64,000 nt of DNA, taken from Rheinheimera sp. UJ63 (GTDB lineage Bacteria; Pseudomonadota; Gammaproteobacteria; Enterobacterales; Alteromonadaceae). The position numbers and the translations under genes were made by a program. The DNA lies in the NCBI RefSeq assembly GCF_021568285.1, contig NZ_JAKGTQ010000001.1, positions 124,001 through 188,000 on the forward strand. The letters run 5' to 3'. Numbering within the stretch: the stretch's first letter is position 1; each line of letters starts with the position of its first letter. Below the pieces are notes generated by a model, which was not told the DNA's origin, made no database searches, and worked only from the letters and a program-made list of their open reading frames with translations. This document shows, in pieces, positions 24,947 through 36,743 of the stretch.

Positions 24947-26572
24947 ATGGATAGCTCGCTAGAACGCGATGAACGAATTCTGATTATTGACGAACAAGCC
25001 TTGTCACAGAGCTATTTACGCTATGCGTTAGAAAAGTTGAGCTATCAAGATATTACGGTGGCCGATCGGCCGCAACTTGCCCTTACCCTGTGTCGAGAAA
25101 ATCATTACGATCTGATTATTTGCTCTTACAACCAAGGTGAAGGCAAAGACGGTTACCAACTATACGAAGAACTGAAATTTAATGGCTTACAAAAATACAC
25201 CACCGGTGTCATTTTTATCAGTGCTGAAACCGATCCTACCCTTGTGCACAGTGTTATCGAACTGCAACCCGACGAGTTTTTAGCAAAACCTTTTGCCATT
25301 AAAGACTTGCAGGTGCGTATCGAGCGGGTCTTAAAACGTAAAGAACAACTTCGCCCACTCTATCAATTATTAGATGCGCAAAACCATGATGCCGCTCTAA
25401 GCTTTATTGATGAGCAACTGTCTGATGCCAACCAGCGCAAGTGGTTTCCGTTATTATTAAAGCTCAAGGGCGATATTTTATTAAACTTGGCGCGTTATAA
25501 AGAGGCCGAGCAGTACTTTCAAGCGATGCTGGCGATCCAACCCTTTAACTGGGCGCGCATGGGCTTGGTGCGCTGCTATTTAAAATTGGATAAAGAGTCG
25601 CAGGCTTTTAGTGAATTAGAAGCGATGCTGATGCGTTCAGACAGCCGCTTATTTGCTTTAGATCTGCTTGCCGAATTAGAGTTTAAACAAAAACGTTATC
25701 AAGAAGCGCAGCAGCATCTGATTGATGCCGCTGATTTAGCACCACGCAATTTATTACGCCAACAAAAGCTGTTTCATATGTCGCGGTTAAATCATGATTA
25801 TGAAACGCAATACCGTGCGGCAAAAGACATGGTTAAATTTGCACGGTTTTCAATTTTCGAACAGCCCGACTTGTATCTCAATTTGGCCAGAGCCAGTATT
25901 GATTTTGCGCTGAGCAGTGAAGATGAAGAACAGAACGTGCGTTTAAATCGCCAAGCTACCCAGAGCTTAGTCAGTTTACAAAAACAGTTTAATAAGCATG
26001 AACTGTCTGAGCAGCAACATATCATTCAAGCGCGGTTGCATTATTTACAAGATAATAAAGAAAAGGCCAAAGCCTTACTGCGTAGTTTAAAAGTCGATAC
26101 GCCCATTCATTCGTTAGAAGATGCGCTGGATAAAGCTAAAGCGATGCATGAAGTAGGCTTAACTGAAAATGCCGAACATTTGTTTGAGCAGATCAGTGAT
26201 TATTGTCTGAAAAACCAAGCGGATCCGATGTTAAATGCTTATTTACAACAAGAAAAAGCCGAGCGCAAACAAATGCAACTGGGCCCACGCGAACTCAACA
26301 ACAGTGCGGTGCAGTTATATCAACGTGGACATTGGGAGCAGGCATTCGCCGCGTTCTCATTAGCCCATCAGGTGATGCCTAGAAATGCGGGTATTGCGTT
26401 AAACTTGTGGCAAACCATTCTGACTTCACCGCGGCCGTTGTGCCCGATAAAAGAGCAAAATAAGTTATTACGTCAGTGCCAGCGAATTATTGAGCAAGCG
26501 ATGTTAAAACCCGATCAGCAACAGCGCTATGATCAACTTAAACATAAACTGACACCGGCCGCTAATCTTTAG
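24947..26572 (+). CDS. Receiver-like (pseudo-receiver) protein with TPR repeats
   Basis: The 541-residue protein has an N-terminal CheY-like domain (residues 10-128) and then helical tetratricopeptide-type repeats (for example KLKGDILLNLARYKEAEQYFQ, LDLLAELEFKQKRYQEAQQHL). The receiver keeps the acidic pair (ILIIDEQ), the switch Ser (IFISAE) and the conserved Lys (FLAKPF). The position of the phospho-acceptor Asp is Ser60 (LIICSYNQGEGKDG, codon TCT at 25124-25126). It is therefore probably a phosphorylation-independent adaptor. I start at ATG 24947; a TTG three codons earlier is possible. It overlaps the converging DUF2919 gene by 11 bp. Confidence 0.82.
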   Translation: MDSSLERDERILIIDEQALSQSYLRYALEKLSYQDITVADRPQLALTLCRENHYDLIICSYNQGEGKDGYQLYEELKFNGLQKYTTGVIFISAETDPTLVHSVIELQPDEFLAKPFAIKDLQVRIERVLKRKEQLRPLYQLLDAQNHDAALSFIDEQLSDANQRKWFPLLLKLKGDILLNLARYKEAEQYFQAMLAIQPFNWARMGLVRCYLKLDKESQAFSELEAMLMRSDSRLFALDLLAELEFKQKRYQEAQQHLIDAADLAPRNLLRQQKLFHMSRLNHDYETQYRAAKDMVKFARFSIFEQPDLYLNLARASIDFALSSEDEEQNVRLNRQATQSLVSLQKQFNKHELSEQQHIIQARLHYLQDNKEKAKALLRSLKVDTPIHSLEDALDKAKAMHEVGLTENAEHLFEQISDYCLKNQADPMLNAYLQQEKAERKQMQLGPRELNNSAVQLYQRGHWEQAFAAFSLAHQVMPRNAGIALNLWQTILTSPRPLCPIKEQNKLLRQCQRIIEQAMLKPDQQQRYDQLKHKLTPAANL

Positions 26573-27032
26573 TAACCGGTAACGGCCACTCTCGAAACAC
26601 CTCTGGTAAGGTACGCGAGCGACACAGCCAGGCAAAGCCTAGCCCTAGCCCTACTACGGTAAACAAACGCCATGGGGCATCTAAAATGGCATCGGCCGGC
26701 AGATCATACAGCGTATAGGCCAGATCAGCACCACAACAAAGCAGTAAAATGGGTAAACCAAAACGCCAGACATGCCGCCAGCCGGCATGACGTTTATCAC
26801 TGCGCTGCGACAAGGCGGCAACAACCAGTAAAACGGGTAACGCCAATAAGCAGGCAATCAGAAAATCTTGCTGCTGCGGATAAAACAGTTTCAACATGTC
26901 TTTTTGCTGCGCAGGTACGGTTAACACCAAGACCCAACTCAGATAAGGCCGCAGCAATAAAATCAGTAACCAATATAAACGCATCGGTACAGGGACTAAA
27001 CCGTATTTATCTAATAATGGCCACTCTTTCAT
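26562..27032 (-). CDS. DUF2919-like inner-membrane protein
   Basis: The 156-residue protein has four predicted transmembrane segments (LYWLLILLLRPYLSWVLVLTV, FLIACLLALPVLLVVAAL, FGLPILLLCCGADLAYTL, LFTVVGLGLGFAWLC). The N-terminal pattern of a short DKYG-LVPVP-MR segment before the first helix resembles DUF2919/YfeZ. I start at ATG 27032 because GAGG lies 6 bp upstream; other starts at 27050 or 27071 are weaker. It lies downstream of ligA on the other side of a convergent junction; function unknown. Confidence 0.65.
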   Translation of the reverse strand: MKEWPLLDKYGLVPVPMRLYWLLILLLRPYLSWVLVLTVPAQQKDMLKLFYPQQQDFLIACLLALPVLLVVAALSQRSDKRHAGWRHVWRFGLPILLLCCGADLAYTLYDLPADAILDAPWRLFTVVGLGLGFAWLCRSRTLPEVFREWPLPVTKD

Positions 27033-27085
27033 CAGCTGCCTCGCCAACATAACATCGCCATTACTGCCCACACTGCAAATATAGA

Positions 27086-29191
<2,106 letters not shown>

Positions 29192-30082
29192 TTAACGATG
29201 GATCAAACGCTGCCGTTGGAACTCACGGATCCGTTCAACATAATGTCGTACCGTTTGTACTGTTAATACACTACGTTGACCATCTAACACCTGACCACCA
29301 AATTCTTCTGCTAATTTTTTTGCAGCGTTATTCATTAAGTTAAAGTTTTGCAATGGCTCACCTGGCCCTGGCAAGGTCATAAATAAACTTAAACCACGGG
29401 TCGACAGTTGTTCCATTTTATCCAGGGCAAAGGTCCCCGGATTAAACATATTGGCGAGGCTAAATAATACTTCGCCATTACCGGCACTGTCTTGATGACG
29501 ATGGAAAATATCCATATCACCGTATTTAAAACCTAAAGGCGTTAAGGCTGACAGTAATTCTTGGCCTTGGATCTCTTTGTTTTCGGGTAACAGCACGTAC
29601 AAAATCAACACTTCTGATGACGACGCTTCAGACTCGCTGGCACTGCTACTGCTGTGAGCACTGTCTGTCGCAACCTCGTTCTCGTAATCAAAGTCATCGA
29701 CAGCCGATACGCTCGGCTCTGCTTGCTCTATGGCTGAAAAATTTAAACTCGGCTCTTTTGGCTCACTAAATAAATCGTTTTGCTCTGCTGGGCGCTGCAC
29801 ATCAATGGGCCGGCTCTGCGGTTTAGGCTCTGGTCGAGGCGTATTAAAACGCTTTAACTCTACCGGCTTTTTAGCCGCAGCCGCCCCTTTAACCACTCGT
29901 ACAGGGCCTACGCCTAACTCATCAAAGCCTTCAGCCGTGTCATCCTTGGTATTTTCTTCTGGATGATAACGGTGTTGCGTTTTCGAGCTGTTTTTACGCA
30001 CCGTCCATAAGCCATGTAAAAATAAGCCGCCCAATACCAGGGCACCTAAAATAATTAAAACCATACGCAAGTCGCTAGCCAT
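29192..30082 (-). CDS. zipA: Cell division protein ZipA
   Basis: ZipA tethers FtsZ to the inner membrane at the division septum. The 296-residue protein has an N-terminal anchor (MVLIILGALVLGGLFLHGLWTV), a Pro/Glu/Ser-rich flexible linker (residues about 35-155), and the C-terminal FtsZ-binding domain (VLILYVLLPENKEIQGQELL ... GDMDIFHRHQDSAGNGEVLFSLANMFNPGTF). It sits 21 bp after smc, probably co-transcribed, and before ligA. Confidence 0.95.
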   Translation of the reverse strand: MASDLRMVLIILGALVLGGLFLHGLWTVRKNSSKTQHRYHPEENTKDDTAEGFDELGVGPVRVVKGAAAAKKPVELKRFNTPRPEPKPQSRPIDVQRPAEQNDLFSEPKEPSLNFSAIEQAEPSVSAVDDFDYENEVATDSAHSSSSASESEASSSEVLILYVLLPENKEIQGQELLSALTPLGFKYGDMDIFHRHQDSAGNGEVLFSLANMFNPGTFALDKMEQLSTRGLSLFMTLPGPGEPLQNFNLMNNAAKKLAEEFGGQVLDGQRSVLTVQTVRHYVERIREFQRQRLIHR

Positions 30083-30103
30083 TTCTTATACCTTTCACTG
30101 TTC

Positions 30104-33100
30104 TTAGGCTACTGCCAGCTTGACAGCATCGTCTACATCAACCGCCACCACTCGAGAGACGCCGGGTTCCTGCATAGTCACCCCCATTAATTGCGCGGCC
30201 ATTTCCATCGCAATTTTATTGTGGCTGATGTAGATAAATTGTACCGTTTCAGACATCTCGCGCACCAAATTACAAAATCGACCCACATTGGCATCGTCTA
30301 ATGGTGCATCGACCTCATCCAGCATACAAAATGGCGCAGGATTAAGCCTGAAGATTGAAAATACTAATGATAAAGCGGTTAACGCTTTTTCACCACCGGA
30401 TAATAAATGAATTGTACTGTTTTTTTTACCCGGCGGTCGCGCCATGATACTCACACCGGTTTCCAGTAAGTCTTCATCGGTTAAATCTAAGTAAGCGCTA
30501 CCGCCACCAAAGACTTTAGGAAACAATTGCTGCAACCCTTGGTTGACCTGTTCAAAGGTCTCTTTAAAGCGTTGCCGTGTTTCCCGATCAATTTTTCGCA
30601 TTGCTGTTTCCAGCGTATCGAGTGCCGCAATTAAATCGGCATGTTGTTCATCTAAATACTGTTTGCGCTCAGCTTGTTGCTGATATTCCTCTATCGCGGC
30701 TAAATTAATAGCGCCAAGTCGGGATACCGCATCAACGGTTTTATCCAGTTGCTGCTGCCATACGGACTCTTGCGCGTCTGCCGGTAAATCCGCTAACACA
30801 CTTTTTAAGATGACTTGCTGTTCTCGCAAGAGTTCCAACATATTGTTAGCACGAACTCGGTAACCCTCAGCATCTAAGCGCAACGACTCCAGTTTCTTTT
30901 GCTGTTGCGCGACTAAGTGCACTATACCTGATTGACCTTGCTCTAGGGCACGAATTTGTTGCTCAATCGTCGATAAATGCTCATTCGCCTGTTGCAAAGC
31001 CTGCTCAGCATCCACATGCAAGCCTAAATTTTCCTGCAACTGTGCTTGTAACAGCTCGCTTGGATCGGCTTGTTGCTGCAGTTGTGTGGTTAACGCATCA
31101 ATTTGCGATTGTAATTGTTGCTGTTGCTCATGGGCACGATTGAGATTCTGGGCAAGGCTTTGCTGCTGACGCTGACAAAGCGTTTGCTGCATTTGTTGCT
31201 CTAGTAATTGTTGGCGTAACCGCTCGCTTTGTCCACGTAAATGACTTTCTTGCTGCCGAGCCTGTTGCACGGCCTGCTCAAACTCTGATTGCTCAGCTTG
31301 TTGCTCACTTAATTGCTCAGCAACCACCTCTTGTTGATCGCGTAAAGGCTCGCTGCTAGCTGCAAGTAGCTCCAGCTCATCCTGTAACGCGGCGATGGTT
31401 TCAACAAATTGCTGCCGTTGCTGTTGTCGCTGCGCTAAAGCTTGTTGTTTTAACTGCACAGCGGTTTGCTGTTGCTGCCAAGCGGTTTTTTGCTGTTCTA
31501 ATTGCTGCTGTAACGCCGTACATTGGCTATGTATGTCTTGCCAGCGCTGTTTTGCGGTTTGAGCCGTCGTCTCGGCCTCGGCCAGTGCAGCAGTTAATTT
31601 TTGCTGTTCAGCCATTAATTGCTGTAAACGCTCTTGGCGCAATAAAGCACTGTCGGCCGCATTGGCGCTGGGTAATTGCCCCCAGTTTTGTCCCAGCCAG
31701 ATCCCTTGCGGGCAAATCACAGATTGCCCCGCAGCTAATTGGGTTTGCATCACTTTGGCCTGCGCCAACGACTCTGCAACTAAAATATGTTGAAAGCTTT
31801 CAGGATAAGGCCCACTAAGCACCTGGGCGGCTAAGGTACCGGGCACGGCACTTTGCGCTGCAGCGTCTAAATAGGTTTGCGCTTCATTCTGAGCAGCAGA
31901 GCCAATTTGCGCATGTTGTAACTCGCCTAAGGCAAAGGCTACAGCAAGCGCCCAACCCTCGGCTAATTCCAACTGTTGTAAAACCTGCTGTGCTGGGCTC
32001 GGTAAAGATTGCTGGATCGCCGTGAGTCGCTGAGCTTCATTATGCACCAGCTGCCATTGATTTTGCAGTTGCTGCAGCTGCTGTTGTGTTTGCTCGCGTT
32101 GTTCGGCTGCAAGAGCTAAGGTACTTTGCAAGGTTGCGAGTTGCGCACTGCTTTGAGTAACGGCGGCAGCTAGTACGGTTTCTTGTTCGGTTAACTGGGC
32201 TAACGCCAAGCTTAATGCTTGCTCGTCAATGGCTTCGAGCTGTGCTTGCTGCCGCTGCAATTGTGCTGATACTTGCTGTTGCTGCTGCGCGAGATGCTGT
32301 AACTGCATCATCAATTGTTGCTGTTGCTGACGTAAACTAAAACGTTGCTCTTGCCATTGTTCAAAGCGTTGTTGTTGCAGCTGTAACGCTTGTGAAGCCA
32401 ACAGTAACTGCTCGTCAACTTCGGCTAACTGATCCTCTAACAGCGCTATCTGTGGCTCAAATTGCGTCAGTTGCGCCGTGTAATCGGCTAATAGCTGCTG
32501 ATCAGCCTGTTGATGTTGGCTAAATTGCTGCAAGCTGTCTCGTTTTTGTTGGAGTTGGCTTTGCAAAAACTGCTGTTGCTGCTGCTGATTGACAATTTGC
32601 TGCTCTAACTTACTGATACTGGCACCGAGCTGATAATATTGCTGCTGACAGCGCTCTTGCGAAGTACGTGCCTCTACCGCCTGCTCTTTTAATTGCACTA
32701 AGATGCGCTGATCGCCTTGCTGGCTGGTTTCAAACTTAAGCAGTTCAGTTTCTTCTGCCGCCAGTTGTTGCTCAAGGCCGGTTAATTGCTGATTAAATGC
32801 TAACCATTTAATGGTTGTCACCTCAGCTTTTAATTTGCGCTCTTGCGCTTTCAGTTCTTTGTAACGCTCAGCGGTAGTGGCTTGGCGTTTTAACTTATCG
32901 ATATTTTTGGCTAATTCATCACGCACATCGGCTAAACGATCTAAATTGTCGCGCGTATGCCGGATCCGATTCTCCGTTTCGCGCCGCCGCTCTTTGTATT
33001 TTGAAATCCCCGCCGCTTCTTCAATAAACACCCGTAATTCTTGCGGCTTAGATTCGATCAGCCGCGAGATCATACCTTGTTCAATAATGGCGTAACTACG

Positions 33101-33514
33101 AGGCCCTAGCCCTGTGCCTAAAAAGATATCGGTAATATCACGACGACGACATTTACTGCCGTTTAAAAAGTAGCTGGATTGTGCATCGCGGGTGACCAAA
33201 CGCTTTATGGCAATTTCGCTGCGATCGGCCATTTGACCGGCTAAGCGGCCTTGCGTGTTTTCAAAGACTAATTCTACAGACGCTTGAGCGACGGGTTTAC
33301 GCTGGGCCGAACCGTTAAAAATAACGTCTGTCATGGCATCGCCACGCAGATTCTTGGCCGAGCTTTCGCCCAGCACCCAGCGTACTGCATCAATAACATT
33401 TGATTTGCCACAGCCGTTAGGCCCAACCACCGCTGTCATCGCTTCAGGAAACGGCACAGTGGTCGGATCGACAAAGGATTTAAAGCCGGCAAGTTTAATC
33501 TGTTTTAAGCGCAT
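30104..33514 (-). CDS. smc: Chromosome segregation ATPase SMC
   Basis: SMC is the condensin ATPase that organises and segregates chromosomes. The 1136-residue protein has the N-terminal ATPase half (LAGFKSFVDPTTVPFP, Walker A VVGPNGCGKSNVID), two long coiled coils around a hinge (about residues 500-650), and the C-terminal half with signature LLSGGEKALTALSLVFSIF and Walker B FCMLDEVDAPLDD. The coiled coils are strikingly rich in glutamine (many QQQQ runs). No scpA/scpB genes are in the window. It leads directly into zipA. Confidence 0.95.
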   Translation of the reverse strand: MRLKQIKLAGFKSFVDPTTVPFPEAMTAVVGPNGCGKSNVIDAVRWVLGESSAKNLRGDAMTDVIFNGSAQRKPVAQASVELVFENTQGRLAGQMADRSEIAIKRLVTRDAQSSYFLNGSKCRRRDITDIFLGTGLGPRSYAIIEQGMISRLIESKPQELRVFIEEAAGISKYKERRRETENRIRHTRDNLDRLADVRDELAKNIDKLKRQATTAERYKELKAQERKLKAEVTTIKWLAFNQQLTGLEQQLAAEETELLKFETSQQGDQRILVQLKEQAVEARTSQERCQQQYYQLGASISKLEQQIVNQQQQQQFLQSQLQQKRDSLQQFSQHQQADQQLLADYTAQLTQFEPQIALLEDQLAEVDEQLLLASQALQLQQQRFEQWQEQRFSLRQQQQQLMMQLQHLAQQQQQVSAQLQRQQAQLEAIDEQALSLALAQLTEQETVLAAAVTQSSAQLATLQSTLALAAEQREQTQQQLQQLQNQWQLVHNEAQRLTAIQQSLPSPAQQVLQQLELAEGWALAVAFALGELQHAQIGSAAQNEAQTYLDAAAQSAVPGTLAAQVLSGPYPESFQHILVAESLAQAKVMQTQLAAGQSVICPQGIWLGQNWGQLPSANAADSALLRQERLQQLMAEQQKLTAALAEAETTAQTAKQRWQDIHSQCTALQQQLEQQKTAWQQQQTAVQLKQQALAQRQQQRQQFVETIAALQDELELLAASSEPLRDQQEVVAEQLSEQQAEQSEFEQAVQQARQQESHLRGQSERLRQQLLEQQMQQTLCQRQQQSLAQNLNRAHEQQQQLQSQIDALTTQLQQQADPSELLQAQLQENLGLHVDAEQALQQANEHLSTIEQQIRALEQGQSGIVHLVAQQQKKLESLRLDAEGYRVRANNMLELLREQQVILKSVLADLPADAQESVWQQQLDKTVDAVSRLGAINLAAIEEYQQQAERKQYLDEQHADLIAALDTLETAMRKIDRETRQRFKETFEQVNQGLQQLFPKVFGGGSAYLDLTDEDLLETGVSIMARPPGKKNSTIHLLSGGEKALTALSLVFSIFRLNPAPFCMLDEVDAPLDDANVGRFCNLVREMSETVQFIYISHNKIAMEMAAQLMGVTMQEPGVSRVVAVDVDDAVKLAVA

Positions 33515-33575
33515 CCAGCCGTTGCGTTATTGTAATCATTGGATTTTTTCAATCTACCTAAATTCAACAGTACTG

Positions 33576-34229
33576 TCACTTGCTAATTCGGTTAACTGGG
33601 CGCGTTTGTAGGTTTTTCTGTCGCCAACGTTCGGCTTTTGCCATGACATCCACGGTACGCCGCTTTTTAGCCGGTGCAACGCTAACAATTACCACCGGTC
33701 GCGAGATGATCAGGTTATTTGGATAGATAATGCGCTCATTATCGGTGGTTTTCAGCACCGTATTGAATAAATGAATTTCTGCAATATCGCCCTCTAACGC
33801 ATTATTACCATCAATAATGCGCACCTTACTGCCTTCAGCAAAGTCTTTTTGCCCCAGTAAGATAAAGAAAGCCGTAACGTTACTGATTAATGACCATGAA
33901 GCGAATAAGGCGACACCGGCTACCGCAATGATCGATGAAGCCAACACCAATAAGCCACGAATGTCGACGCCCCAAACGATGCTAAGCATCACCAGTAACA
34001 CTAACAACAATAAGATATGAAAAACCACCAATGCCCGTTTATTCATGTCCGGACGCATCCGCCGGCCTTTTAGTAAGCCGTAAATAACGGGCACGAGGCG
34101 GCGACTGATCAAAATATAAGCCAGCACAGTCAAAACCGATAACCCTAGCTGGATGACGGTTGGATTTAAATAGCCGCTTAATTGCTGCAGCAAGTCGCTT
34201 TCAGCAATAATGGATTGCTCTACACTCAT
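33576..34229 (-). CDS. MscS-family mechanosensitive channel
   Basis: The 217-residue protein has three predicted transmembrane segments, then the MscS pore and beta domain: GVALFASWSLISNVTAFFILLGQKDFAEGSKVRIIDG and EIHLFNTVLKTTDNERIIYPNNLIISRPV. These motifs identify a small MscS homologue that probably releases solutes on osmotic downshock. Its C-terminal vestibule is short compared with E. coli MscS (286 residues). It begins 2 bp after ycgN, as part of a tight minus-strand cluster. Confidence 0.88.
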   Translation of the reverse strand: MSVEQSIIAESDLLQQLSGYLNPTVIQLGLSVLTVLAYILISRRLVPVIYGLLKGRRMRPDMNKRALVVFHILLLLVLLVMLSIVWGVDIRGLLVLASSIIAVAGVALFASWSLISNVTAFFILLGQKDFAEGSKVRIIDGNNALEGDIAEIHLFNTVLKTTDNERIIYPNNLIISRPVVIVSVAPAKKRRTVDVMAKAERWRQKNLQTRPVNRISK

Positions 34230-34231
34230 GC

Positions 34232-34726
34232 TTAATCCAAGTCATTCAATGGCCAGCTAACAATATAATCTTCGAACTTGTCCATATCGACCTGATCTTC
34301 GGAGATGGTTTTGTTGCGTACCGACATTTGTTTTTTATGCATTAAGCTTTTTTTACCGCCGTTAAGTAGCGGATGCCAAGACGGTAAGCCTCTACCTTCA
34401 TGTAAACGGCGATAGGCACAACTGGTCGGCATAAAAAAAATATCTTTTAAATTATCTTTGGTGAGTTTGATACAGTCAGGCACCAGCACGGTGCGTTGCG
34501 TGTATTCGGTACATTCGCATTTATGGCTGTTTAAATAGCGACAGGCAATATTACTGAAATGCACTTGCTCATCTTGATGCAACACTGCAGTAGGACCTTC
34601 GCTTTCGTCATCATCGATAAATTTATTCAAACAACATTTAGCACAGCCATCACACAAGGCTTCCCATTCTTCATTATTCATCTCGGCCAGCGGTTTGTGC
34701 TGCCAAAAATTCTCTGTTAAAGCCAT
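34232..34726 (-). CDS. ycgN: UPF0260/YcgN family Cys-cluster protein
   Basis: The 164-residue protein has the YcgN signature: WEALCDGCAKCCLNKFIDDD, a CxxCAKCC cluster likely to bind Zn or an Fe-S centre, then CRYLNSHKCECTEYTQR and a conserved MPTSCAYRRLHEGRGLPSWHPL. It directly abuts the ycgM-like gene with no gap. The ycgL-ycgM-ycgN grouping near minC matches E. coli. Function is not established. Confidence 0.92.
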   Translation of the reverse strand: MALTENFWQHKPLAEMNNEEWEALCDGCAKCCLNKFIDDDESEGPTAVLHQDEQVHFSNIACRYLNSHKCECTEYTQRTVLVPDCIKLTKDNLKDIFFMPTSCAYRRLHEGRGLPSWHPLLNGGKKSLMHKKQMSVRNKTISEDQVDMDKFEDYIVSWPLNDLD

Positions 34727-35389
34727 TTATGCGGTTACCTGCGTTGTTACCGAGAAAAAGTCAGCGAGCTCTAGCGTTAACACATCACCATCTTGCAATG
34801 GCCCTACTCCTGCAGGCGTACCTGTTAGAACAACATCGCCGGGTAGCAAAGTAAAATGCTGGCTCATTTCGCTGATTAACTGATTAATGCCACGGATCAT
34901 ATTGGCGCTATTGCCTTGTTGGCGCAGCTGCTGGTTTACCGATAAGCTAAAATCTAATTGTTGCGGATGCTGCACTTGGTTTTTAGGAACAAAACCACTC
35001 AGCGGACAAGCACCATCAAAACCCTTGGCGATTTCCCAAGGACGCCCCTGTTGCTTCAACTTGGCCTGCACTTGGCGCAGCGTCAAATCTAAAGCCAAAC
35101 CGTAACCCCAGATTGCATCATTAACTGTGGCATAATCGGCTTTGCATAATCGGCTTTTAATCAATACCGCGATTTCGAGCTCGTTATGCACCTCGCCCTG
35201 CTGCTGCGGGATACTAAATTGCGGCGCTAATGGCACCAGCGCCGTGGCCGGTTTAATAAAAAACAAGGCTTCGGGAGCGGTGGTACTTTGCATTTCGGCG
35301 ATATGGTCTTGATAATTTTGACCAATACACACCACCTTACCCACAGGTAAGGCGATATCGACGTTGGCCATCGTAAGATGTTGATACAT
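34727..35389 (-). CDS. ycgM: Fumarylacetoacetate hydrolase-family protein (YcgM-like)
   Basis: The 220-residue enzyme is of the FAH fold. Motifs: KVVCIGQNYQDHIAEM, HNELEIAVLIKSRL with acidic metal ligands, GYGLALDLTLRQVQ, KGFDGACPLSGFV and GDVVLTGTPAGVGPLQDGD. Members hydrolyse or decarboxylate acylpyruvate-type or related oxo-acids; the physiological substrate here is not known. It is the middle gene of the ycgN-ycgM-transglycosylase-ycgL cluster. Confidence 0.9.
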   Translation of the reverse strand: MYQHLTMANVDIALPVGKVVCIGQNYQDHIAEMQSTTAPEALFFIKPATALVPLAPQFSIPQQQGEVHNELEIAVLIKSRLCKADYATVNDAIWGYGLALDLTLRQVQAKLKQQGRPWEIAKGFDGACPLSGFVPKNQVQHPQQLDFSLSVNQQLRQQGNSANMIRGINQLISEMSQHFTLLPGDVVLTGTPAGVGPLQDGDVLTLELADFFSVTTQVTA

Positions 35390-35391
35390 GT

Positions 35392-36447
35392 TTAGCCCTG
35401 CTCTGCCACAATCAGATCGGCCAAATAGCCAACACTGGTTACGAAATAATAAGAACGATTCCAGTGCATTAAACTTTTGTAATTACTATAAGCTAAGAAG
35501 GCACGACCTTTTTCACCGTCAGGCATAATTAATGCCGCCGGCTGCTCACTTTTCGGTAAAGCGCTACCATTTAAACGGGTGACACCCAGTTTGTGCCATT
35601 GCATCACACTGCGCTCAGAGGCATCCCAACGTTTTAACCACTCGGTACGGGCTAAGCTGCCGCGCTGAATGGCATGGCTCGGATCAAAATTGGCCGGCAG
35701 TAACACTTCACGCCCCCACGTTTTGTTGTTATCCCAACCCTGGTTTTTTAAATAATTGGCGATAGAAGCGAAAACATCCAGCTCGTTAGTCCAAATATCT
35801 TTTTTACCATCACCATCCCCATCTTGGGCATAAGCCATAAAAGAACTTGGCATAAATTGGCTTTGCCCCATGGCGCCAGCCCAAGAGCCTTTCATGTTTT
35901 CGAGCGTGATATGGCCTTCGGCCAGAATATCTAGCGCATTATAAAACTCTTGGCGAAAAAAGGTTTCGCGACGCCCTTCATAGGCAAGGGTGGCTAAAGC
36001 AGAGGGAATGGAATAAGTGCCCATAAAACGGCCAAAGCTGCTTTCTAAACCCCAAAGCGCGATAATAAAGCGTGGCTGTACACCATAGCGTTGGCCAATT
36101 TGTTCTAGTTGCGGTAGGTATTGTTGATAACGCTCGCGCGCCATACGAATGCGAATTTCACTGACCCGCTTTGGTAAATAGGTGTTGAGCGTTTCAACCA
36201 CTTCAGGCTGGCTGCGATCGGCGCTCACCACCCGCTCATGAAATTCCAGGCTGGAGAATACGGCATCTAATAAAGCAGCATCATAGCCTTTGGTTGCTGC
36301 TTCTGCTTTTAAGGCCGCGGTATAGCTGGCAAAGTCGGGTTTAGCCACTTCGGTAGATTGAGCCACCTCAGTATTCGCCAGTGCCACTGAACTGCAAAGC
36401 CATAAGCCCGCGGCGGTAGTCAGGCGACGCCATGTTAATCCTGTCAT
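35392..36447 (-). CDS. MltB-type lytic murein transglycosylase
   Basis: The 351-residue protein cleaves peptidoglycan glycan strands. It has a signal peptide (RRLTTAAGLWLCSSVALA), no lipobox, and the SLT_2 catalytic region: IIALWGLESSFGRFMGTYSI with the catalytic Glu, FRQEFYNALDILAEGHI, and KGSWAGAMGQSQFMPSSFMAYAQDGDGDGKKDIW. It is close in size to MltB and should act in the periplasm. A GGAGAG site precedes the ATG. It is inserted between ycgL and ycgM, unlike the E. coli order, and is 11 bp downstream of ycgL. Confidence 0.92.
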   Translation of the reverse strand: MTGLTWRRLTTAAGLWLCSSVALANTEVAQSTEVAKPDFASYTAALKAEAATKGYDAALLDAVFSSLEFHERVVSADRSQPEVVETLNTYLPKRVSEIRIRMARERYQQYLPQLEQIGQRYGVQPRFIIALWGLESSFGRFMGTYSIPSALATLAYEGRRETFFRQEFYNALDILAEGHITLENMKGSWAGAMGQSQFMPSSFMAYAQDGDGDGKKDIWTNELDVFASIANYLKNQGWDNNKTWGREVLLPANFDPSHAIQRGSLARTEWLKRWDASERSVMQWHKLGVTRLNGSALPKSEQPAALIMPDGEKGRAFLAYSNYKSLMHWNRSYYFVTSVGYLADLIVAEQG

Positions 36448-36458
36448 ACTTCTCTCCT

Positions 36459-36743
36459 TTATTCTTGCAGCGAAGACGCGTTAGACGCTTTATGTGCTGC
36501 CAGCAAATTTTCTGGTGGGGGCGGTAATTGTAAATAGTAGCCTTGCTCGGTTAAAGCGGCTTTCACCTTTTCGATTTCAACTTGGGCTAAATGTTCCCGT
36601 TTAGCTAAATTGAGCAAGGTAACCAGTTGCGGCTTACCGAAGCTTTGCAGTAATAAAGCGGGGACCTTTTCGAAGTCATCACGCTTTTCAATATACAGAT
36701 AAGTGCCTTCTTTACGCAGGCTACGATAAATGGCGCATAACAT
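36459..36743 (-). CDS. ycgL: YcgL domain-containing protein
   Basis: A 94-residue protein matching the YcgL family: [24 protein letters not shown], then [15 protein letters not shown] and a C-terminal [14 protein letters not shown]. The family has a compact alpha/beta fold and unknown function. It is divergent from minC (146 bp), as in E. coli, and begins the minus-strand cluster. Confidence 0.93.
   Translation of the reverse strand: MLCAIYRSLRKEGTYLYIEKRDDFEKVPALLLQSFGKPQLVTLLNLAKREHLAQVEIEKVKAALTEQGYYLQLPPPPENLLAAHKASNASSLQE

Noticed and set aside
30104-33514. MukB instead of SMC
   Set aside because: Motifs, length and LSGGEKALTAL signature fit SMC; mukE and mukF are absent.
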